Below are positions 31,898-43,087 of a DNA stretch of 64,000 nucleotides, piece by piece. This DNA comes from Achatina immaculata (lineage: Eukaryota > Mollusca > Gastropoda > Stylommatophora > Achatinidae). The notes beneath the pieces were generated by a model, which saw nothing but the letters and a program-made list of their open reading frames with translations, was not told the origin of the DNA and did not search any database. Made by a program: the position numbers and the translations under genes. Every line of letters begins with the position of its first letter. The stretch's first letter is position 1. The DNA lies in NCBI GenBank assembly GCA_009760885.1, contig CM019707.1:36236234-36300233 (forward strand), written 5' to 3'.

Positions 31898-32639
31898 TAT
31901 TACTTCCATTTTTTTCTTTTCTGTTCCTCTTATTGCTTTATGAGTTGTAGTCCATGAAAAAAATGACGGAAAAAGAAACATGAATTTAAAAGAAAATTTT
32001 ATTTGAATTAGTTACATTTTTTCACTTAACCTTTACCAAATCTCAGTGCCATTTGCCAAAAACTTGCCATAAAAGCCAAAATTTTTTCAATCTTTTTGTG
32101 GCGACTACATGAATCATGGTTTTAAAAAAAAAACCATTTACATGTAATTTACTGACATCATTATTGGGTCACGTGTCTTAATTCTTAGCACTTCACTGTT
32201 CGAACGACATGTAATGGCCGCTATTGTCGACACAGACAAAGATACAACAAGAGAGGAAAAACGTTTATAGGGAATGTTGCACTTATCCTGCACTTGGCCA
32301 CTGGAATGTTGATGCTGTCTCTGTTATCACATTTATCTCATTCATGGACGCCCTGCCGATTTTCAATAAGATCTTTGTTCTTTGTTCCTAGTATATCCAA
32401 TCAGGTCGTTGCTGTTCTTCTTTCAGCGTCACTTGTTCAGCTGGTTTAGATATGCTTTTCTCCTGTTCTCCTATTCTTTCTATTTCCCTTGGGTTTTTCA
32501 ATGACTGCCAAGGCCTGTAACTTCTGTCTCCTTCAAAAATATCCTGAGAATTTTGGCTCTGTTTTGTTCGCGACTTTAATTAGTATTCCTTGTTCCGTCA
32601 TTTCTCTAGGATTTTATTAATTTGTCTCTCTGGCATTCT
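31898..32639. other. No gene recognised
   Basis: AT-rich; no coding motif. Confidence 0.55.
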
Positions 32640-32770
32640 TCTTGTTCTTGTTCTTCTTGTTCTTCTTCTTGTTCTTCTCTTCTTCCTGTTCTTCTTGTTC
32701 TTCTTGTTATTCGTGTTTTTTTCTTATTGTTTGTGTTCTTCTTCTTTTTATTATTCTTTTTTTCTGGCCG
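32640..32770 (+). repeat. (TTCTTG)n simple sequence
   Basis: Degenerate TTCTTGTTC tract. Confidence 0.9.
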
Positions 32771-32774
32771 TGCA

Positions 32775-32935
32775 GTATTCTTTCAACAGACTCCACCACC
32801 ATGGAGACTATAGCGATCCCTGCCCCATTAACTAGGCTATGCCTGTTACTGGAAGTGCAGCAGAGAGGTAGGAACAGGGTCTTGATCAGCTGTGGTTCGC
32901 TATCCCTGCAGCCAGTATGCCAAATATGAGTCGTT
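32775..32935 (-). repeat. Dispersed repeat G, copy 2
   Basis: On the minus strand GTAACAGGCATAGCCTAGTT, GGGGCAGGGATCGC and CATGGTGGTGGAGTCTGTTG parallel the copies at 7.6 kb and 34.3 kb. Confidence 0.65.
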
Positions 32936-33609
32936 GATTACCAAATCGGACAGAATCTTCCTCCCCTCCCTCCCCCCTCCAATCCACGCCCCTGGGTGTC
33001 AAGTGAATTAACAGATTGGAAAGCTTTCTTTTTTTCTGGCGGTAGAAGAATTAGAGCTGATGCTGTCAGCACTACATGGGCAAGACATAAAAAAGCCAGA
33101 GGAGTATTAAAATGCAGATGCTTCCACAAAAAAAAAAAAGTTGAGAAAGAATTTTAAAGAAACAAAACTTAAAATATTAACAGGAAGTGAGAATAAAAAA
33201 AGTAGTAATACATGGTGCCAGGCGTAAAGAAATGAAACAAATTAATCGGAAAAGCTATTGATTATGTCGACAAAATCTTTCTGGCGAAAAAGAGGAAAGC
33301 CCGGCGAATTTCTCTCAAAATTAATTTAAATCAAAAGGTTTTAGCGAGATCTGTGGAGCTTGCTACCACAAATCCTGGAGACTAATGGTGCGCGCATTAT
33401 CTGCAAACAGAGACAACTGAGATATAATAGAAAATATTTGTCACTCAGAATGTATAAAACACGGCAGGAAAAGGAAACAGTTTAAAGACAGCCTAGTTGT
33501 ACAAAGTAGCAGCATAAATTGCGTATCTATTTTTGTTTTGTAGAAAAAAAAAACCAAAAAGAGAAGACTTACAACAGCCATTATAAAAAACAACAACAGA
33601 CTCGGGCAT
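32936..33609. other. No gene recognised
   Basis: A-rich stretches; no coding motif. Confidence 0.55.
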
Positions 33610-33885
33610 TTAGACAGCATGGAGGAGAACAGATACAAGGTAAACAAAAGTGACCTACATAGAAGTGATGAAAGGGGACAGACAAAGAGGTAGACCCAGA
33701 CAAAGAGGGGGAGACAATCTAGAAAAAGATCGACAACTGGCAAGAAAAGATCAAGAACGGAGAGGAAAGGAGGCTTGTCTTGTCTGCAGCAGTGAGCCTC
33801 AGTGGGCTCTGGAAGTTGCTGAATTTAGCCGCTGCTCAAAGAAGAAGAAGAAGAAGAAGAGGAGGAGGAAGAAGAGAAAAGAGAA
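33610..33885 (+). mobile_element. LINE-D-like 3' fragment with (GAA)n tail
   Basis: The plus frame reads KGDRQRGRPRQRGGDNLEKD and RQLARKDQERR, a GRPR/DN module of LINE C-termini. Untranslated sequence then runs into a GAAGAAGAAGAAG tail at 33,839-33,885. It is 5'-truncated. Confidence 0.65.
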
Positions 33886-34229
33886 GACAGCGATGATTAT
33901 TTTTATGCGTTCATCGGTTATGAAACAAGAGTAGTAATCTCAGAGTGATAAGGGTTTATCTCAGTGGCTGATTAACTATCGCTGGGCTCTCACGCTACAT
34001 TTAGTAAGAGCCCCCAACTGTACCGTCCATTTTCTGATAAAACATTCACAAAACATGAACCTGTATTTGCAGAGACTTACACAAAATTCTTTCACCGTGG
34101 GATGCCCCCAGTCTACCGCCCCCTCCCCCCTGCTTAAGTCTGTTCAGCCTCTTGCGTAGTCCAGCAATTTGGGGTACAGGTGCTGTCCAGTTCAGAGCCA
34201 AGTGACCAATAGCTGGCACACTTAAGTTA

Positions 34230-34985
34230 GGGTTTCCCAACCATAACCGACCAAGACTCTGTACCAATTCTTCTGTTGGTAACCCCCCCCCCCCCGAGTA
34301 ACAGGCCAACTTGGCTAACGGGGTAGGGATGGCCCTTGTCCCCTTGGTGGTGGAGCCTCCTAAAAAAGTATTGTACATTCCCCCGTTGGTAGTGATGGTC
34401 CTCGTCCACATGGTGGTGGAGCCTCCTAAAAAAGTATTGTACATTCCTCCGTTGGTAGTGATGGTCCTCGTCCACATGGTGGTGGAGCCTCCTAAAGAAG
34501 TATTGTACATTCCCCCGTTGGTAGTGATGGTCCTCGTCCACATGGTGGTGGAGCCTCCTAAAAAAGTATTGTACATTCCTCCGTTGGTAGGGATGGTTCT
34601 CGTCCACATGGTGGTGGAGCCTCCTAAAGAAGTATTGTACATTCCCCCGTTGGTAGGGATGGCCCTTGTCCACATGGTGGTGGAGCCTCCTAAAGAAGTA
34701 TTGTACATTGCTCCGTTAGTAGGGATGGTCCTTGTCCCCTTGGTGGTGGAACCTCCTAAAGAAGTATTGTACATTCCTCCGTTGGTAGGGATGGTTCTCG
34801 TCCACATGGTGGTGGAGCCTCCTAAAGAAGTATTGTACATTGCTCCGTTAGTAGGGATGGTTCTCGTCCACATGGTGGTGGAACCTCCTAAAGAAGTATT
34901 GACATTTCCCCTTTGGAAGGGATGGCCCTTGTCCCCGTGGTGGTGGAGCCTCCTAAAGAAGTATTGTACACTGGACTTTCTCACC
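34230..34985 (+). repeat. Repeat G copy 3 with 66-bp tandem expansion
   Basis: The start (GAGTAACAGGCCAACTTGGC, GGGTAGGGATGGCC) matches repeat G. The part GTGGTGGAGCCTCCTAAA...GTATTGTACATTCC is then amplified into about ten 66-bp units to about 34,975. Open frames of 250-400 codons here are a by-product of the 66-bp period. Confidence 0.88.
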
Positions 34986-35065
34986 GGAAAACCTCGAGTT
35001 TGTTTGGATATTAATACATCCCCGCCGGGTGAGAGGTGGTTGTCCATCCAGTCCAGAGTTGGCCA

Positions 35066-35825
35066 AAAGCAGCAACAACAACAGCAGTAACAGCAGCAAG
35101 AGCAGCAACAACAAAAGGAAGAATAAACAACAACAGCAACAACAAAATATAAAATGACCAACAACAGCAGCAGCAGCAAAAAAGGAAAAAAGCAACAACA
35201 GCAGAAACACATAAAGCAACAACAAAAAAGGAACAACAACAACACCAAAAACATTAACAGCAACAACTACAACGAAACACCAACAAAAACAACAACAGCA
35301 ACAACAAGAAAGAAGGAACAACAATAACATCAACAACAGCAGCAGAAAGAAAAAAGGATCAATAACAGGAGCAGAAACAGCAACAACAACAACAAAAACG
35401 GAAAATGCACAGCAACAACAACAGAAAAAGGAACAACAACAACAGCAACAAAGACAGCATAAAAAGAACAGCAAAAACAGTAAAAAGTAACAACAACAGC
35501 AGCAACAACAGGAACAGAAGCACCAACAATAAGAAAAAAGGAACAACAACATCAGCAGAAACAACAAAATCAGCTACAACAACAATAAAGAAGGAAGAAC
35601 AATAGTAGCAATATTAACAACAGCAGAAACAAAAGGAAGAAAAAAGGAACAAAAAAACAAGAAAAACAGCACTAACAGCAACAACAACAGCAGCAAAAAT
35701 GGAACAATAACAACAACAGCAGTAACTATAACAGCAAAAAGTAACAAAAACAACAAGAACAAAGAAAAAACAAAAGCAGCGTCAGCAGAAACAAGAGTAA
35801 TAACAGCAGTACCAAAAATGACCAA

Positions 35826-35856
<31 letters not shown>

Positions 35857-37300
35857 AAATTTAAGAAAACCAACAGAAGCAGCAACAACAACAGAAAATC
35901 AAAACAAAAACAACAACAGCTACAGAGCAGCACCAACAACAGCAGCAGAAATATCACCAACAGCAGCAACAAAAACAGCATTAACAGCAGCAACAGCAAC
36001 AATAAAAAGGGAACAGAAACAACAACAGCAACAACAAGAACACATAATGAATGTCAACAACAACGGAAAAAAACAACAGCGGCAGCAACATCATCAAAAG
36101 CACTTAAAAAAGGAACAACAACAACAGCAGCAACAACACACAATGAATAACAACAATAACAGCAGCAACAACAGCAGCATCAAGAACAGTAGCAGCAACA
36201 ATAGCAATAACAGTGTCAACAACACCAACACTAACAGCAACAGAAAAAACAACGGTAGCAAAACAACAACAACATCTGCATCAATAAAAACAACAGCAAA
36301 AACAAAATCCACAACAACAGAAACAACAACAGCAACATCATCAACAACAATAGCAACAACAACAACATAAGAACAATAGAAACAATATTAACAACAGCAG
36401 AAACAACAAGAACAAAAAATGAACAAGAACAACAATAACAGCAGCAACAACCGCAACAAAAAAGGAACACCAACTGCAACACGAGCAACAATAATAAAAA
36501 AAGTACCAACAACAACAGCAGCAACAACATAAAAGAGCAACAGCAACAAAAGCAGCATTAGCAGAAATAACAGTAGCAACAGCAGTACCAAAAATGAAAA
36601 CAACGCCAGCAGCAACAACAACACTAAAGAAAAAACAACAACAGCAACAACAAAAAAGAAAGAACAACAACAGCAGCAGTAGCAACACAAAATGAACTAC
36701 AACAGCAACAAAAGCAGCACCAGCAACAAGAGCAGCAACATCAACAACAGCAGAAATAACAGCAGCAACAGTAACAGTAGCAGCAACAAAAACGTCAACA
36801 GCAAAAACAACAACAAAAAGATAACAATAACAACAGCAACGAAGGAACAACTACAACGTTAAAAAGAACAGCAACATCAACAATAACAACACCAACAACA
36901 ACAGAATAAAGGAACAACAACAACATTAGGAACAACAACAGCAACAACAACATTAGTAACAACAAAAACAGAAAAAGGAACATCAACAACATTAGTAACA
37001 ACAACAGCAACAACAACAAAAAAGGAACAATAACAGCAGCAGCAACAGCAACCTCAAAAAAAAAATAAAAACAACAGCAACATCAGCAACACAAAAGCAG
37101 CAAAAGAAGCCTCAGCATTAACAACAACAGAAAGAGCAACAGCAACAACAGTAACAAAAATGAACAACAGCAACAGCAGCAACAACAACAGTAGCAACAA
37201 TAATATTAACGAAGAACAACAGCAACAACAGCGGCAAGAACAAAAAAGGAACAACAATATTAACAAAAGCAGCAACAACAACAGCAGCAAGAACACAAGA
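35066..37300 (+). repeat. 2.2-kb (AAC)n/(AGC)n cryptic simple sequence
   Basis: The plus strand is almost entirely AAC, AGC, AAA and ATC-like trinucleotides (CAACAACAGCAACAAC) with interspersed AAAAAAGGAACAACAAC phrases every 100-200 bp. No element border is visible inside. All frames through it are compositional. Confidence 0.95.
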
Positions 37301-37384
37301 GGAACACCATCACCAGCAACAGCACCCACAACATCAACAACAAGTACAGAGCACCTAACTTTACTTGAAATAATATGCCAATTT

Positions 37385-37612
37385 TCAGAGGCTCGTTCAG
37401 AAATGCGCCCTTTCAAAATGTGCTACGTTCAAAATGTGCTCGTTCAGAAATGTACAGAAATGCGCATGATGGAGCGTAAGGAATATTTAAATAGAGACTT
37501 GTGATAGTGGATCGTAGCTGAGGGTGGTAGGTGGGGAAACTGTTGAGGGGAGAGAAAGAGTATACAATGACAACCTAGCCAGGAGAATGTGAAATTAATG
37601 ATTATACATTAT
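37385..37612. repeat. PLE-2 left inverted repeat
   Basis: Contains GCGCCCTTTCAAAATGTGCT, GAGACTTGTGATAGTGGATC and GGAGAATGTGAAATTAATGA. These reappear reverse-complemented at 38,949-39,183 with modest divergence. Confidence 0.85.
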
Positions 37613-37622
37613 GAATACTTTG

Positions 37623-38188
37623 AGCAAATCAGTGGTGTCGCCATGGAAACGAAAATGGGTTATGCACATTATTTATTTGTGGGCTTTCTGGAAGTCAAAT
37701 TATGGGAAATCTACACTGGCAAACTTCCACAATTCTATAAAAAGTGCATCGATTATGGCATTTGAGTCACCAGTATGCCACAGTGCGAGCTAAATAAATT
37801 TATTGAATTCGCGAACTCACTTAATATTAATATAAAATTCACTTATGAAATTTCTGACAAGTCTGTCAACTGTTTAGGTATTAAAGTATATATTGGCACA
37901 AACAGGCTTGTTACCTCTGTATTTTACAAGTCCATCGACATACACACCTATTTACTTTACACCTCCTTCCATCCTGAAGCCTGTGAGAACTCCATCCCAT
38001 ACTCCCAACTCTTCCGTGTTCGCCGCATATGTCAGGATAATTTGGACTTTATAGATCAGTCCAACAAGTTATTTGAATTTTTCCGTCATCGCCACTACCC
38101 AGAAAAGGTCCTTCGTGAAGCCTTCAACCGTATCCAACTAGTGAGCCGCAAGGAAGTATTCAGGAAAAAAGCCTGTTACCCCATCTGA
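37623..38188 (+). pseudogene. PLE-2 reverse transcriptase C-terminal part
   Basis: ISGVAMETKMGYAHYLFVGF (37,623 on) is the RT block before the catalytic pair. The pair itself reads CIDYGI-stop-VTSMP where PLE-1 has YIDDGNGVTSMP, so the second aspartate is lost and a stop added. From 37,775 the frame continues with ANSLNINIKFTYEISDKSVN, YLLYTSFHPEACENSIPYSQ and FFRHRHYPEKVLREAFNRIQ, typical thumb sequence of Penelope-like RTs. The Met at 37,775 is internal, not a start. Confidence 0.85.
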
Positions 38189-38228
38189 CAGAGTTAAGTT
38201 AGTTCTGCCTTTCCACCCGCATGATCAG

Positions 38229-38588
38229 ATGGTTACGAAAATTCTTTATAGTAATCTGCCACTAATCCAACTCGACTCTGACACCCACATTTTCTCTGAT
38301 CCACCACTATTAGCATGCAAGAGCGAGCCAAATCTTAAGGACATCCTCGTCCACAGCAACTTGAAGCGGAACCTTACGTATGATGGTACCAGAAAATGTA
38401 ACCGCCCTCGCTATGTTACCTCCCCGGTAGTTTGGGAAACGAAAACAATCACCCTTCCTAAAACTATCATCACTCTTCGTGAGGGATTCACATGCGAGTC
38501 CCGTAATCTATTATATATTATCGTATGCAAAAGATGCAGGATAACTTATATTGGTGAAACTGGTGTCAGACTAGGGGACCGCATGTAG
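38229..38588 (+). pseudogene. PLE-2 GIY-YIG endonuclease part
   Basis: The frame includes KPNLKDILVHSNLKR-like sequence (EPNLKDILVHSNLKRNL), TLREGFTCESRNLLYIIVCK and RCRITYIGETGVRLGDRM. The last carries the YIG-E motif and catalytic-type arginine of the GIY-YIG fold, where Penelope elements replace GIY with variants such as LYIIVC. A TAG follows DRM, cutting off the terminal histidine-containing helix. It is separated from the preceding piece by stops at 38,186-38,228. Confidence 0.85.
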
Positions 38589-38895
38589 AAACATCTGTAC
38601 GTTATCACCCAGGACGCTTTGAAACCAGTCCCGAATCATTTCAATGGCCCATACCACAGAGGCAAATTTGATTTTCTAGTAACAGCCATCAGTGTCACGC
38701 AGATGACACAAGCCGCCTAGCGCCTGAGAACCGCCACAGTCAGGAATATGGAACGCTGGGATCACACGGTTTGAACTCGCTATTCAGATACACTTAATAT
38801 TCTCCTCTTCTACAATCATGATCCCTCTCCACTAAGTTCCATTCTATTCTCACTTATTACATATAGTTTAGAACCTCCTCAAGTCATCGCATTAC

Positions 38896-39183
38896 AACCC
38901 CTCTACCCCAACCATAATCATTTATTTCACCTTCTCCTGGTTAGGCTACCCCCTCTACCCCAACCATAATCATTTATTTCACCTTCTCCTGGTTAGGCTA
39001 CCATTTTATCACTCTCCCCTCAACAATTTCCCCACCCACCACCCTCACTTACGATCCACATATCATACATCACAAGTCTCTATTTAAACATTCTCTATAC
39101 TCCGCCATGCACATTTCTGTACATTTCTGAACGAGCACATTTTGAACGTAGCACATTTTGAAAGGGCGCATTTCTGAACGAAC
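38896..39183. repeat. PLE-2 right inverted repeat with 53-bp duplication
   Basis: Inverted counterpart of the left repeat. Its inner part, including CCCCTCTACCCCAACCATAA and CTTCTCCTGGTTAGGCTACC, is duplicated in tandem (38,896 and 38,949). Phrases GAACGAACGTCGGAAATATG repeat two to three times just beyond (39,176-39,250). Confidence 0.82.
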
Positions 39184-39520
39184 ATCGGAAATATGGACAT
39201 TTCTGAACGAACGTCGGAAATATGGACATTTCTGAATGAACGTCGGAAAAGCTACATATTCTTTCAAGTTAAGCTAAGATCTCTATTCATTTTATTTATT
39301 ATTTTTTCACATAGGATTCACGTGAATCTATATTTTACCTCCTCCCTCTAATTCTTCGTCCTCTGTATTTGTATAATTAAGGCTAACGCCGAAACGTCAC
39401 AAAACTTTGTAGTCGTTAAGTAATAAAGCTGTTTCTACTCTTTTTCCTAGTTTATACATTTGGTATCACAGCTTTACTGCAATGCTTCGTGTATAGTTGT
39501 ATACCTATACATTAATTATT

Positions 39521-39850
39521 GTGAATTCAAGAACAACGCAGAGATAAGACAGATGAGCAAACAACAACCTGTCTTATGGGTGATCAGAAAAAGAAGATGG
39601 ACATATGTCGGTCATGTGATGAGAAGGTACAATCAGAGGATCCACAAACAAGCTATCACGTGGTCCACAACAGGTCGAAGAAACAGAGGTCGACCACATG
39701 AAACTCTAAAGAGGACATATTTAAGACAGGCCAGTTCAGCGGGCATAACATCCCTTGATGAGATTGAAAAACTCGCCGAAGACAAGAAATCTTGGCAAAC
39801 TACGAAGCGGACCCTATGTGACGTTTAGCGGCACGGGAAGGATGTAAGAT
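39521..39850 (+). mobile_element. LINE-A-like 3' fragment
   Basis: The plus frame EFKNNAEIRQMSKQQPVLWV, RKRRWTYVGHVMRRYNQRIH and TGRRNRGRPHETLKRTYLRQ ends KSWQTTKRTLCDV. This is the LINE-A C-terminus with more amino-acid changes than between copies 1 and 2. The tail is GGATGTAAGATTGTAAGAAT. No stop interrupts this part, but it lacks RT and endonuclease. Confidence 0.88.
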
Positions 39851-40269
39851 TGTAAGAATCAAGGCTTGCTATTCTCAAAACTTTAAGGTAACAGAATCAT
39901 TATGACTTGTCAGTATTAAAATGGTTTGGGAGGGTTTTGAGCACGCGCGCTGCAGTGCAAGAATTGCTTTTCTTTGTACAGGCAAATTGTTTCCAAATTA
40001 GGAATGAGATTCCAATATTTTGTGAATAAAGAGTTAATTTTTTTACTCCTGCACTTTGCGATCTGAAGTAGAAGAATTAATATATTATCATTTTCAGGTA
40101 TTACAGTAATAGTTACATTTATACGCTAGAATGGAGTAATAATTCCTAGCAGATTACATTAATTACAAAGTATACGTTCTAGGATTTCTATAAAAAAAAA
40201 AGTACCGTGAAAAGGAAAAGAAAAGAAAAAACAGATATTAAAAGTTTGATACTGGTTCCATCTATCCAT
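39851..40269. other. No gene recognised
   Basis: AT-rich with an A-rich run near 40,190-40,235. Confidence 0.55.
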
Positions 40270-40690
40270 CTTCTTGGTCGGTGGTCGGCTAACCAATCAC
40301 CATCCAGTACGTACGCCCCTTGGCGTCTTGCATAGCTGCGACAAATTCTCTCCACCTCTCCCGGTCTGTGGCCAGCTTTTGTATTGTGCCCCAGCTGTGC
40401 TGCATGCTACTCATGTCCGCTGTGTACAGTTCTCCGCCAGGTAGTCCTTGGGTCGTCCTCTCTTTCTGTTTCCCTCGGGTGTCCATCTCATGGATGTTTT
40501 ATCGATTTTGCTGGGGTCTCTTCGTAGCACAATATGGCATACATCTCTTCTAGTTCACACTGGGCAAGTAGGTCTCTATTATTTCTTGTCTGTGGCCAGT
40601 AAATATTTAAAATCTTTCTGAAGCTGATTGTGTGGATTAAGGATAATTTGTCCATTTCCTTTGATCTAGTCATTAAAGGCCTAAAAGGGT
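40270..40690 (-). mobile_element. LINE C-terminal fragment, unassigned family
   Basis: Minus-strand frames give KEMDKLSLIHTISFRKILNI, YWPQTRNNRDLLAQCELEE, then MDTRGKQKERTTQGLP and IQKLATDRERWREFVAAMQD. The L..FH..C.R.IL.I.WP...NN and LA.DR..WR..VAA patterns mark a LINE thumb and C-terminus different from families A-D. Two frames, broken. Confidence 0.65.
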
Positions 40691-40796
40691 CTTAAAACGT
40701 GGCCTTCGGGGGGGGGGGCGTGGGCGACACATTAGATCTAATATCTTAACAGCGTACATCATTAATCTGAGGAAAAATAACACGTGGAAATTAGGG

Positions 40797-41924
40797 TTGC
40801 CATATGTACTAACAGAAAGAGCTTTAGAAGTACAGAAAGATCTCTACTTATGCTTCATTGATTACACCAAGGCATTTGACAAGGTGAAACATAATGAAAT
40901 TATTAAAATGCTTGAAGACATCAATATAGACGGCAAAGACCTGAGCATTGTAAAACATCTATACTGGCAGCAAGAAGCAGCAGTTCGAGTTGAAAATAGA
41001 ATTGGAAAATATCAACCTATAAAACAAGGGGTGCGACAAGGATGTGTACTATCTCCAGACCTTTTTTCTCTGTATAGCGAGAATATTCTAAGAACAATCA
41101 TCACAGAACCAGGCATAAAAATTGGAGGATACAATATTAACAACCTTCGGTATGCTGACGACACAGTACTGATAGCTGAGAACCAACAAGACCTGCAAAA
41201 TCTCTTGGATAAAGTCGCCAAAGAAAGTGAACAGAAAGGCCTTACTTTGAACATCAAAAAGACAGAGACTATGGTTATATCTAAGAAACAGAATCCACCA
41301 GCATGCAGTATTAAATTAAACGGAACTGTTCTAAAGCAGGTGCAGAAATTCAAATACCTTGGAGCAGTAATAACTTCAGATGGGAAATGCAGAACAGAAA
41401 TTAGGAACAGAATAGGCCAAGCAAAGACTGCATTTCAGAGAATGAGAAACATATTGACCAACACATCCTTATCAATGAATGTTAGAAAACGAGTACTAAA
41501 ATGCTATATTAAACCTATCTTGTTATATGGAAGTAAATCATGGACAATAGGCAAGTCTGCACAAAAATCATTGGAAGCAGCAGAAATGTGGTTTATTAGA
41601 AGAATGTTGCGAATCCCCTGGACAGCAAAAATAACTAATGAAGAATGTAGGAGAAGAGCTGAAGAGACAAAAAACCTTGTCAAAAAGATAAGAGAGAGAC
41701 AATGTACTTTCATAGGACATGCAATGAGAAGAGGGGGCATTGAAAATATTATAACAACAGGAAAAATAGACGGAAGAAGATCAAGAGGAAGACCAAGAGA
41801 AATAATACTGGACAGTCTGACGGGATGGTGTGAGAGGAGATCACCAACTGAGCTGATGGCATGCATGAAGGATCGCGTACTCTGGAGAAGCATAATAGCC
41901 AACGCCAGTCGGCACGGCACATGA
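40797..41924 (+). CDS. LINE-B reverse transcriptase, uninterrupted 375-codon frame
   Basis: Open from before the insertion border to RHGT-stop. Motifs in order: [20 protein letters not shown] near residue 17 (first catalytic aspartate), [20 protein letters not shown] near 82, [16 protein letters not shown] near 115 (catalytic pair), [14 protein letters not shown] near 148, [14 protein letters not shown] near 182, and a thumb with [20 protein letters not shown]. The C-terminus has [12 protein letters not shown] and [16 protein letters not shown]. The frame has no stop or frameshift, so the insertion is young. The endonuclease and N-terminal RT are missing through truncation. The first Met belongs to flanking DNA, so it is not a natural start and expression is unlikely. 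Confidence 0.9.
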   Translation: MPYVLTERALEVQKDLYLCFIDYTKAFDKVKHNEIIKMLEDINIDGKDLSIVKHLYWQQEAAVRVENRIGKYQPIKQGVRQGCVLSPDLFSLYSENILRTIITEPGIKIGGYNINNLRYADDTVLIAENQQDLQNLLDKVAKESEQKGLTLNIKKTETMVISKKQNPPACSIKLNGTVLKQVQKFKYLGAVITSDGKCRTEIRNRIGQAKTAFQRMRNILTNTSLSMNVRKRVLKCYIKPILLYGSKSWTIGKSAQKSLEAAEMWFIRRMLRIPWTAKITNEECRRRAEETKNLVKKIRERQCTFIGHAMRRGGIENIITTGKIDGRRSRGRPREIILDSLTGWCERRSPTELMACMKDRVLWRSIIANASRHGT

Positions 41925-41938
41925 TGATGATGATGATG
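40811..41938 (+). mobile_element. LINE-B copy 1, 5'-truncated
   Basis: This 1.1-kb copy runs from RT palm to a TGATGATGATGATGAT tail. ATATGTACT occurs at 40,802-40,810 and 41,939-41,947, a 9-bp target-site duplication that fixes both borders. It is the longest LINE-B copy in the window and is close in sequence to the copies at 44.8 and 53.1 kb. Confidence 0.92.
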
Positions 41939-41947
41939 ATATGTACT

Positions 41948-42409
41948 ACCTCCTTAGATGGTAGGACAAGAATATCTTGTAACAATTACTATATAAAATA
42001 GATGCTCTACATTTGCTTTCTTCTAAAGAATGTGGACAATCGATCAAATATTTTAGTAATAGTGTCATTAAAAAAACACAAGTAAAAAGAAATGGGTTTT
42101 TGTGTGTGTGCTGTGTAACAAGAAAAAGTGTCGTGAGAAGATACCAGCATGTTGGATATACGAGACGTAATGTTGCTGTGGAATCTTGTTTAATGTTTGC
42201 CCAGAATATCACAGTTATCATCCATACATCTTCGTTGTGGACGCCCTTCTTATATAAACTGTGAGGCAGCACTCTTGAAGAAATTCATTTCAAACGAAGC
42301 GTCATCTCTGATATTTTTTTTTTTTGTAACAGAGGTTTTCAAATTTTTGTGAAAAGTGGGGACCTAAAAGAATAGATTTAATGTAATATGTGCATGTGAT
42401 GAATATAGC
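41948..42409. other. No gene recognised
   Basis: No motif seen. Confidence 0.55.
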
Positions 42410-42905
42410 TTCTTCTTCTTCTTTTTCTTCTTCTTCTTCTTCTTCTTCTTCTTCTTCTTCAGCTTTCCAAGCTGCAGACAAAGTTCGCCTCCATTACTCC
42501 CTATTCCTAATCTTCTCTCTCCAGTTGATGGCATCAATTTCTTTTATATCCTCTTCTATGTTGTCTTTCCATCTCTGTCTTGGTCTACCCCTTGGTCTTG
42601 CTTCCCTCATCTCTTGTACGTACATCATTTCCGTTTGTCTGTTCTCTTCCATTCTTTCTACATGCCCCAGCCAGCAAGAGTCTGTTCAGTTTCAAGACAT
42701 TTATAGTTCCTTGGGATTTAAATAATCTGTTCAGTTCAGTGTTCTTTCTAGCTGTCCATTCTCCATTGTTGGTATCCTTTATAGGCTCAAAGATTCTTCT
42801 TAGGATCTTGTTTTCCAAGATCTGCAGTTGCTGTTCATCCTTTTTTGTTGTACGTTTCTGATATCGTCCAATTTCGAGGCTTCTCTATCTGCTACATAAC
42901 ACTAA
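42410..42905 (-). mobile_element. LINE-D fragment with (GAA)n tail
   Basis: The minus strand reads LENKILRRIFEPIKDTNNGE, ARKNTELNRLF, then GRPRQRWKDNIEEDIKEI-like sequence in another frame. About 60 bp of 3' sequence ends in a GAAGAAG run (TTC at 42,411-42,459 on the plus strand). Frameshifts are present and RT is absent. Confidence 0.78.
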
Positions 42906-43087
42906 TCTTTTTTACGAAGATGGGGTCGTTGGCCCCAAGTTACCCCCAACCTGGAAGACCAGTGAGCAAGTTTCGTCTGACCCCTAACTCACAGACCTTC
43001 CCAGGTTGACTGGACCTGCCAGGAGTAAAACTCCCGCTGGTATAGCTCTGTGGGTGGTCAGGGTACTCAAGCTGTCACGCCACGACA
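42906..43087. other. Unassigned, possibly repetitive
   Basis: A GC-richer block (GTCGTTGGCCCCAAGTTACC, GACCTGCCAGGAGTAAAACT) unlike its neighbours. It could be a SINE or LINE end but has no second copy in this window. Confidence 0.3.

Larger units (their letters stand above)
37385..39183 (+). mobile_element. PLE-2, 5'-truncated Penelope-like element with inverted flanks
   Basis: Between inverted repeats (37,385-37,612 and about 38,949-39,183) lies the C-terminal half of a Penelope-like polyprotein, distinct from PLE-1 in sequence. It starts within RT at ISGVAMETKMGYAH and ends in a GIY-YIG-type domain. The following 250 bp to about 39,440 includes GCCGAAACGTC and may be further 3' sequence. 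Stops and a mutated active site show it is dead. Confidence 0.85.

Noticed and set aside
34046..35266. A 406-codon minus-strand frame with repeated GGSTT segments
   Set aside because: Follows from the 66-bp period of repeat G and adjoining triplet repeats. The opposite strand is also open.
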